From contig NZ_JYJG01000153.1 of the NCBI RefSeq assembly GCF_000955955.1, positions 1 through 45,464 of the forward strand: a stretch of 45,464 bases of DNA, written 5' to 3'. Numbering within the stretch: position 1 is the stretch's first letter; every line of letters starts with the position of its first letter. Below are positions 40,306 through 45,464 of the stretch, in pieces. The notes beneath the pieces are model-generated. The model was not told the DNA's origin, did no database searches, and saw only the letters and a program-made list of their open reading frames with translations. Origin of the DNA: Lentzea aerocolonigenes. GTDB lineage: Bacteria > Actinomycetota > Actinomycetes > Mycobacteriales > Pseudonocardiaceae. Position numbers and translations under genes: made by a program.

Positions 40306-41037
40306 ATGCCACCCGAACCAGGGGGTCCGTACGTGACCGACAAGCGACGGATCACCGTGTGGTTGACCGGACTCGAGTGTCAGATCAGGCAGGAGGGCGA
40401 AGACGAGGTCCACGGATCGGTCGGCGTCATCGTCCCGTCGCGGAAGACGTCGACGGTCCATCATTTCCCGGCCGGGGTCGACGACCTGAAGATGGGGAAA
40501 CCCGGAGTCCGCATGGTGACCCTCGATTCGCTCGTCCACGAGGATGTGCCGGGCGACGTGGTCCTCAGTGTCCTTCTCGTGGAGCACGACTCCGGCGACG
40601 TGACCGAGTACAAGGAGAAGATCGCCGCCGAAATCAGCCGAGCCGCCACCTCGCTCGGCGCTGCCGTAGGCGTTCCGGCCGAAGCGATGGGCTCGAGCCA
40701 GGGGTTCGTCAACGACCTCTCGCTGGGGCTCGTCGATCTGCTGTCCGACTGGGTGGGCGCGGATGACGACCCGTACAACCCCGGCACCAGGCGGATCTCG
40801 GGCAGGGACATCATGACGGCTTATGGGCTTGCGCTGGAGGAGTTGCACGACGTCCCCAACCCGTTCGTGTACCGGCGCGCGAGCCGCCCGGACACCCCCG
40901 GCGTCGAGCTGGAGCACAACATCGACCCGGTCGTCGTCAGCGGCACCGACGGCGGTGGTGACACGGGCAGGTATGCGTTCTACTTCCTCGTCGAACTCTT
41001 CGCAGGCACCGAAAAGGTTCTGGGCCGCCCGGAGTGA
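40306..41037 (+). CDS. Protein of unknown function, third of a three-gene set
   Basis: 243 residues from ATG 40306 with AGGAGGAG 7-8 nt upstream. An N-terminal beta-rich part (RITVWLTGLECQIRQEGEDE, DVVLSVLLVEHDSGDVTEY) precedes a helix (KEKIAAEISRAATSLGAAVG). Next comes an acidic segment DLLSDWVGADDDPYNPGTRR that could bind metal ions, and a C-terminal beta-hairpin (GRYAFYFLVELFAGTEKVLG). Cytosolic by prediction. The DDDPYNPGTR segment is the most distinctive feature; I recall no named family with it. It converges with the GT87 gene 58 bp downstream. Confidence 0.72.
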   Translation: MPPEPGGPYVTDKRRITVWLTGLECQIRQEGEDEVHGSVGVIVPSRKTSTVHHFPAGVDDLKMGKPGVRMVTLDSLVHEDVPGDVVLSVLLVEHDSGDVTEYKEKIAAEISRAATSLGAAVGVPAEAMGSSQGFVNDLSLGLVDLLSDWVGADDDPYNPGTRRISGRDIMTAYGLALEELHDVPNPFVYRRASRPDTPGVELEHNIDPVVVSGTDGGGDTGRYAFYFLVELFAGTEKVLGRPE

Positions 41038-41095
41038 GGCAGGCATCGCCGGCGTCCCGCCCGCCCTGGTGGGGCGCCGCCAGTCGCTGGAACTC

Positions 41096-42322
41096 TCAGG
41101 TGCGCGAGGCGTTCGCGAAAGCGGCGAAACCAGGGCGTTGAGTTCTGATCGGCGACCGCCGCAGCACTGCGAGTGCCACGAGCAGTCCGATACCCGTCCA
41201 CACGTAAGCGTCCGCGATTGCGTGTTGCAGCAGGGAACAAGCCTGCCCCTCGCCGTACCCGCACGGTAGCCAATCCGCAGGCTGCAGGAAGAACACCGCG
41301 GCAACCCCGAGCAATGCCGAGCGCTGCAGCCAGGTGGTTGCCCGCATGGCGAAGCAGAGGATGGCGGGCACGCACCACACCCAGTGGTGAGACCAGGAGA
41401 TCGGAGAGATCAGCAGGCCGACTGCCGCGATGGCGAGCATCGGCTCGATGTCGTCCTGGGCGCGTTGCGCGACGATGGCGCCGAGTACTACCACCACGAT
41501 CGACAGGCAGACCCACAACAGGCTTTCGACCCAGGTGCTGGGAAGCAGCCGGAGCAACGCTCCGTGCAGCGACTGGTTGTAGACGTACCAGAGCGTCTGG
41601 TTGCTGCCGGGGTTGAGCATCGCGCGGAACCAGAACTCGACAGAGTCCTTCGGCGCCAGCAGGAAACCAGCGACGGCGAGCCCCGCGAACGTGACTCCTG
41701 ACGTCATCGCGGCTCGCCAGTCGCGTTTGAACAGGAGGTACAGCACGAAGATGGCCGGTGTGAGCTTCACCGCGGCCGCGATCCCGATCAGCACACCGCG
41801 CCACTTCGGCTTCACCACGAGGCAGTCCAGCACGATCAACGCCATCAGCACCAGGTTCACCTGACCGAGCGCGAACGTCGAGCGCACCGGCTCGATCTGC
41901 AGAAGCACGATCGCGGCGATCGGCCCCACCGTCCACATGAGACGCGGCCGCACCCGGCCGACGATCACCACGCACACCAGTGAGAGCGCTGTGAAGCTGA
42001 CCATCACGTAGCAGGCGTGCACCAGCCACCACGGGGCGACGGTGAGGCTCGTGAAGAGGAGCGCGGCCATCGGCGGGTAGGTGAACGGCAGGTCAGGGCC
42101 GCCGAGTCCGCCGGGGAAGTCGACGTACAGCGGAAGGTCGCGCAACCAGGCCAGCCCGCCGTTGCGGTACACCATCATGTCGGCCACTTGATCTCCCGCC
42201 CAGGCGATCGGCAGGACGATCAGCGCGAGCACCCATGTCACGCCGACGATCCGCCGGCAGTGCAGCTGACCGAGACGGTGGCGCCAAACGTCCACCAGCA
42301 TCGGCAACATCTTCGTGACCAT
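41096..42322 (-). CDS. GT87-family membrane glycosyltransferase
   Basis: 408-residue polytopic membrane protein with roughly ten to twelve hydrophobic helices. It matches the GT87/DUF2029 alpha-(1,2)-mannosyltransferase-like group that uses polyprenyl-phosphate mannose on the outer face of the membrane. Signs are DMMVYRNGGLAWLRDLPLY, FTYPPMAALLF, FALGQVNLVLMALI, AAVKLTPAIFVLYLL, YVYNQSLHGALLR and ISPISWSHHWVW. In actinobacteria these enzymes decorate lipoarabinomannan-type glycolipids or glycoproteins. The acceptor is unknown. Start ATG 42322; later ATGs at 42310 and 42301 are possible. Confidence 0.88.
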   Translation of the reverse strand: MVTKMLPMLVDVWRHRLGQLHCRRIVGVTWVLALIVLPIAWAGDQVADMMVYRNGGLAWLRDLPLYVDFPGGLGGPDLPFTYPPMAALLFTSLTVAPWWLVHACYVMVSFTALSLVCVVIVGRVRPRLMWTVGPIAAIVLLQIEPVRSTFALGQVNLVLMALIVLDCLVVKPKWRGVLIGIAAAVKLTPAIFVLYLLFKRDWRAAMTSGVTFAGLAVAGFLLAPKDSVEFWFRAMLNPGSNQTLWYVYNQSLHGALLRLLPSTWVESLLWVCLSIVVVVLGAIVAQRAQDDIEPMLAIAAVGLLISPISWSHHWVWCVPAILCFAMRATTWLQRSALLGVAAVFFLQPADWLPCGYGEGQACSLLQHAIADAYVWTGIGLLVALAVLRRSPIRTQRPGFAAFANASRT

Positions 42323-42610
42323 CGCTCGAGCGTCCCCGTCTCGTTGTGCGCCAAGAACCTTGACTGTCCGATGTAGACGAGGGTGCCGGTCGGAGGCGGG
42401 CCGTCAGATCGGCTCGAAGGCCCTGATTCGCTGGACGATCAGGTAGGGAGGACGGCGTGCCTCGGCCGTTCGGCCGAGGTCGATCGGACACCACCTGGGA
42501 GCAACTGGCTTATCGCTGAACCTGCTCTAAGAGCCGGTTTCCAGCGTTGGGCGGCATGACACAGCGAATTGACACGCGGACACCGTGGCCGAGCGGGGTA
42601 TCAGGTTGAG
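42323..42610. other. Intergenic region, no gene; contains a hairpin
   Basis: About 290 bp upstream of the GT87 gene and downstream of the TetM-like gene. It holds a 9-bp perfect hairpin with a TT loop at 42460-42479 and a weaker 6-bp stem (42422-42427 with 42438-42443). Neither strand shows a frame with sustained codon bias. The GT87 promoter should be here but I cannot pin it down. A GTGGCCGAG string near 42583 recalls a tRNA D-arm but no tRNA follows. Confidence 0.45.
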
Positions 42611-42636
42611 CGAGCCCCGCTGGTCAGCGGGGCTCG
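42611..42636 (-). terminator. Stem-loop spanning the stop codon of the TetM-like gene
   Basis: Perfect 10-bp inverted repeat (42611-42620 with 42627-42636) with a 6-nt loop. Read on the minus strand, the 5' arm encodes the last residues (GEPR) and the TGA stop at 42626-42624 is in the loop. It is a likely terminator; the overlap with coding sequence means it can form only once ribosomes have left. Confidence 0.65.
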
Positions 42637-44213
42637 CCGTAGTGGTCGAACTCGCTTTCCAGCACGCCTTCGCCACGGGTCAGCGACGGCAGCCGTCGTT
42701 GCAGCTCGTGCACGCGTGCCGCGGGGATCTGTCCTTCCAGGACCGTTGCGGTCGTCGTCAGCGGCACCGCGCCGACCTTGCCCAGCGCGACGAGCACCGC
42801 GCTGAGCGCGTCCCCGGGAATCTCCAGCCGGAAGCGGTGCACCGGTTCGCACGTCGAGGTGCCCGCCCGCCGGACCGCTTCCCGCAGCACGATCGGCGCC
42901 AGGCCGCGGAAGTCGCCCGCCACGCTCACCGGCGACGAATAGCCGGAATGCGTCATCGTGACCGTGCAGTCGCGGATCCGGTCAGCGCGCAACGTGTCGC
43001 GCACGGTCTCCTCCACGGCCCGGAAGAAGGCCAGCGGCAACGAACCCAGCTCCACCTCCAGCCGGAACTCCTCCGGCCCCGGTTGCACCCGGAACCCGAT
43101 GGTGGCCGCGTACGGGTTCTGGCCGAGGAACCGCACCGCCTCGCCCACGCCGCGGAGGCGTTCCACGCGAATCATCCTGGTCTCGCGGAACGTCACGGCC
43201 ACGCCGTACTCCAGCGCGAGCGTCGCCTCGATCACCTCCCGCTGCACCTCGCCGTACAGCGAGACCACGATGTCGTCACCGTCGAGCCGCAGGTTGATCA
43301 ACGGATCCTGCTCGGAGAGCTGCTGCAGCGCGGCGTGCAGAGCCGCGCGATCAGGTGACTCCACCACGGTTTCCAGCGTCGGTGGCGAGAAGTGGTGGAC
43401 GCGTTCGCGACGCGCGGCGCCGATCGCGTCGCCGATGCGGACGTCGAGACCCCACAGCTTCGCGATCTGCCCCGCCCTGGCGACGTTGCGGCGCACCGCC
43501 GAGGCACCCTCGAACACCGCGATCGAGGTGACTTTTCCTTCGCTGTCACCGATTCTCACCCGGTCACGGGTGCGCACAGTGCCGGCGAAGAGCCGCACGA
43601 GCGCGATCTTCTCGCCCGCCGCGCCACGTTCGACCTTGAAGACCGTGCCGGACAGCGGACCGTCGGCCGCGACCGTCACCGCCAGCGACGTCGTGACACC
43701 CGCGACCAGCTCCGCCACCCCGGCGCCGGTGATCGCGGAACCGAAGTAGACGGGCGCGTCGGTCTCCAGCTTCTCGGCCACCTCGCGTGCCACGCGCTCC
43801 CCGTCGGCGCCACGGCGGTCCATCTTGTTCACGAAGACGACGGCCGGGATCCCCAGGCGCCGCAACGCCCGCATGAGCACGCGGGTCTGCGCCTGCACGC
43901 CCTCCACCGCGGACACCACGAGCACGGCGCCGTCGAGAACGTCGAGCACCCGCTCGACCTCGGCGATGAAGTCCGGATGGCCGGGCGTGTCGATCAGGTT
44001 GACCGCGACGTCGCCGACGGTGAACGAGGCGACCGCGGACTTGATCGTGATGCCGCGCTGCCGTTCCAGCGCGAGCGAGTCGGTCTGCGTGTTGCCGGCG
44101 TCCACGCTGCCGAGCGCGTCGATGACACCGGCGGTGTGCAGCAGCCGCTCGGTGAGGCTCGTCTTACCGGCGTCGACGTGAGCCAGAATTCCCAGGTTCA
44201 AGGTGCGCGACAA
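42624..44213 (-). CDS. TetM/OtrA-like ribosomal protection GTPase, compact form
   Basis: EF-G-like translational GTPase of 529 residues. G1 ILAHVDAGKTSLTERLL, switch I ERQRGITIKSA, G3 LIDTPGHPDF, G4 FVNKMDR and G5 FGSAITG are intact. Domain II, III and IV segments follow, with HSGYSSPVSVAGDFRGLAPI, aligning with the functional loop region of TetM (SPVS, ADFRMLAPIVL). It ends at GEGVLESEFDHYGEPR. Family members are 640-660 residues. Here about 60-70 residues between G4 and G5 (the extra part of the G domain) and the C-terminal extension after domain V are absent. It may protect ribosomes from tetracycline or another drug, or have a different role. The start is TTG 44213; an overlapping leader ORF precedes it. 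Confidence 0.85.
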   Translation of the reverse strand: MSRTLNLGILAHVDAGKTSLTERLLHTAGVIDALGSVDAGNTQTDSLALERQRGITIKSAVASFTVGDVAVNLIDTPGHPDFIAEVERVLDVLDGAVLVVSAVEGVQAQTRVLMRALRRLGIPAVVFVNKMDRRGADGERVAREVAEKLETDAPVYFGSAITGAGVAELVAGVTTSLAVTVAADGPLSGTVFKVERGAAGEKIALVRLFAGTVRTRDRVRIGDSEGKVTSIAVFEGASAVRRNVARAGQIAKLWGLDVRIGDAIGAARRERVHHFSPPTLETVVESPDRAALHAALQQLSEQDPLINLRLDGDDIVVSLYGEVQREVIEATLALEYGVAVTFRETRMIRVERLRGVGEAVRFLGQNPYAATIGFRVQPGPEEFRLEVELGSLPLAFFRAVEETVRDTLRADRIRDCTVTMTHSGYSSPVSVAGDFRGLAPIVLREAVRRAGTSTCEPVHRFRLEIPGDALSAVLVALGKVGAVPLTTTATVLEGQIPAARVHELQRRLPSLTRGEGVLESEFDHYGEPR

Positions 44214-44274
44214 GCGTCATGTCCTCTAGATAGGCGATGAATACCTTCTGGGTGAACACGAACGCCTCGCGCAT
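44164..44274 (-). CDS. Putative leader peptide overlapping the TetM-like gene start
   Basis: 36-residue ORF from ATG 44274 with AAGGAGAGG upstream (the strongest Shine-Dalgarno nearby). It reads MREAFVFTQKVFIAYLED and then continues in a frame different from the GTPase gene, passing over its TTG start and ending at TAA 44164-44166, a 50-bp overlap. Leader peptides of this kind control tet(M)-type genes in other bacteria by coupling or attenuation. The latter half has no protein-like character, as expected for a frame forced by the overlap. It could instead be a wrong reading of an untranslated leader. Confidence 0.45.
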   Translation of the reverse strand: MREAFVFTQKVFIAYLEDMTLVAHLEPGNSGSRRRR

Positions 44275-44350
44275 GTACCTCTCCTTGTCCTGATGACTGG
44301 TCGTGCGCAGTGGAGCAGGTCCACCGCGCACGACGCAACCGAAATTCGGG

Positions 44351-45464
44351 TCAGCTCGTCACGCGGAACGTGGCGTCACCGCGTCCCGTCGCGGTGGTGA
44401 TCGGGTCGAGCTTCAACTCGTAGGCGTAGTGGCGGAGATAGCGGTCGGGGTGGTTGTAGGACTGGAACGACGACCAGTTCGCGTCGGCGAGCCCGGCGAC
44501 CTGGCGGAACGTCGCGTCCTGCGCGAACTGCGCGGTGCCGTCGTTGTAGACGAGTTGGAAGTCGTAGTTGAAGTGCCGCAGGAAGTAACCGGGGAAGTTC
44601 ACCGACTCGAACGACACCGTGCCGGAGCCCGCCAGGCCGGGCCGGAGCCGGAACTGGGAGTCGTCGGCGGGGTTCACGTTGGGATCGATGCGTGCGTCGA
44701 AGCTGGCGTGCCGCACGTACCGGTCCTGGAAGTTGAACGACTGCAACCGGTTCACCGCGGTGCCGGGCCAGCGCGCGAGCACGCGGTTCTCCTCGGCCGC
44801 GGTCACGTTGAGGACCCAGCCGTGGCGCTTCTTGGTCCCGCCCATGTTGTACGTGCCCGACGCCGGAATCTGGTAGCTGCCGGGGTTGGTCGGGTCGGTC
44901 GTCACGACCGGCAGGTACCCGCGTCCTGACGCGTACTGGTCGACGTACAGCGCCCACTTGGTGCCGGAGTTGAACCTCATCCACATCGGACCCTCCACTT
45001 GCGACCCCGTGAGCCCGATGCCGGAGAGGTTGCCGAGCGTGGTCCACGTGCCGAGGATCGAGTTGCTGCCCTCGAGCGTGATCTGACCGTCGCCGGAGGC
45101 CCGGACGTAGCGGTGGCTGCCGACGCCCGCGGGCATCTCGATGATCTGGGTGTCGATGATGTTCTGCGTGCCGGGGCGATCGATGTAGAGCTGTGGTGTC
45201 GTGATGCTGCGGAAGTCCGTCGTGCGGGCGGCGTAGATGCGGTGCTTCAGCACGCCGTTGAGCGTCGCGTTCGTCGCCCAGTACAGGGCGTAGTCACCTG
45301 TGGCCGGGTTCCAGATCGCCTCGGGTGCCCACGCGTTGCGCCCGTCCGGGATCGCGCCCGCGACGTTGAGCAGCCACGGTTGTGACCAGGTGACGAGATC
45401 CGTCGACTCCCACACCACGAGGTTGCGGCTGCCGTTGTTCTGCGAGCCGGGCCAGTCCTGGCCC
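44351..45464 (-). CDS. GH43-like arabinan hydrolase with C-terminal AbfB domain (partial, N-terminus beyond window)
   Basis: The visible 371 residues begin off the right edge. The first about 230 residues look like a five-bladed GH43 propeller: WESTDLVTWSQPWLL, RNAWAPEAIWNPATGDYALYW, SQVEGPMWMRFNSG, WALYVDQYASGRGYLPV. The EAIWN and VEGP segments fit the catalytic acid regions of that family. The last about 135 residues form an AbfB arabinose-binding beta-trefoil (QSFNFQDRYVRHASFDARI, FPGYFLRHFNYDFQL, HPDRYLRHYAYELKLD). Together this indicates an extracellular enzyme on arabinan or arabinoxylan. The signal peptide, if any, is outside the window. Confidence 0.85.
   Translation of the reverse strand, partial: GQDWPGSQNNGSRNLVVWESTDLVTWSQPWLLNVAGAIPDGRNAWAPEAIWNPATGDYALYWATNATLNGVLKHRIYAARTTDFRSITTPQLYIDRPGTQNIIDTQIIEMPAGVGSHRYVRASGDGQITLEGSNSILGTWTTLGNLSGIGLTGSQVEGPMWMRFNSGTKWALYVDQYASGRGYLPVVTTDPTNPGSYQIPASGTYNMGGTKKRHGWVLNVTAAEENRVLARWPGTAVNRLQSFNFQDRYVRHASFDARIDPNVNPADDSQFRLRPGLAGSGTVSFESVNFPGYFLRHFNYDFQLVYNDGTAQFAQDATFRQVAGLADANWSSFQSYNHPDRYLRHYAYELKLDPITTATGRGDATFRVTS

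Noticed and set aside
41038..41095. GC-rich imperfect repeat between convergent genes as a terminator
   Set aside because: Arms match only in short blocks; not clearly better than chance in 70% GC DNA.
42583..42625. GTGGCCGAGCGG string resembling the 5' part and D-arm of tRNA-Ser/Leu
   Set aside because: No anticodon arm, variable arm or T-arm (GTTC..) follows at the right distance; the next bases form the TetM-like terminator.

Overview
This is a high-GC window with strong G/C at third codon positions, many GTG starts, and frequent ATGA/GTGA/TGATG stop-start overlaps. A GAF-ANTAR regulator, a LAL-type LuxR regulator, an actinobacterial HATPase and secreted AbfB, DNRLRE and DUF11 modules also occur. 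Together these point to a filamentous actinomycete. A member of the Pseudonocardiaceae (Lentzea/Saccharothrix-like) is my inference from gene style, not something the sequence proves. I see no rRNA, tRNA, CRISPR array, insertion sequence or phage block. The window is chromosomal accessory sequence with several decayed fragments.

Layout. Positions 1-5646 are all on the minus strand: a cut-off Orn/Lys/Arg decarboxylase, a stress-type SDR, RecQ, an alpha/beta hydrolase, a 77-residue remnant of a CYP152-type P450, and a GT4 glycosyltransferase. Positions 5647-6160 hold broken coding-like sequence that leads into an RsbW-like HATPase protein. Positions 6737-8346 are a Pit phosphate permease with its DUF47 partner. 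Positions 8520-9889 are a GAF-ANTAR antiterminator with a SigB/SigF-like promoter, and a DUF2231 membrane protein. Positions 9878-14447 are a compact biosynthetic locus: UbiG-like methyltransferase, acyl-CoA-dehydrogenase-like flavoprotein, type III polyketide synthase and SDR in one tight operon, with a UbiA prenyltransferase running divergently from inside the methyltransferase 5' end. Its product is probably a modified phenolic lipid or quinone. Positions 14753-18661 hold a lipoprotein and a signalling module: a CNB-domain histidine kinase, a response regulator fused to a thioredoxin-reductase-like flavoprotein, and a divergent, apparently leaderless UBP zinc-finger protein.

Positions 18718-24809 are the most interesting part. 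A 1318-residue TPR-CHAT caspase-like protease is preceded, in the same orientation, by a 49-codon acidic/proline-rich ORF with its own Shine-Dalgarno. It is followed after 10 bp by a pentapeptide-DinB protein. A DUF6338 membrane protein is divergent, and truncated gene remnants flank the other side. This is a candidate protease-plus-small-substrate system.

Positions 24819-33045 are again minus strand: ferritin-like protein, PLP decarboxylase translationally coupled to an ATP-grasp ligase, a secreted protein, and a complete SsuABC/NMT1-like ABC importer under a SAM methyltransferase. The methyltransferase start is only 26 bp from a divergent LAL-family LuxR regulator. Positions 33072-41037 are plus strand: the LuxR protein, a secreted beta-propeller/DUF11/DNRLRE protein, a secreted alpha/beta hydrolase, and three consecutive genes of unknown function with strong RBSs. 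Positions 41096-45464 are minus strand: a GT87 mannosyltransferase-like membrane protein, a compact TetM/OtrA-like ribosomal protection GTPase with an overlapping leader ORF, and a cut-off GH43-AbfB arabinan-type hydrolase.
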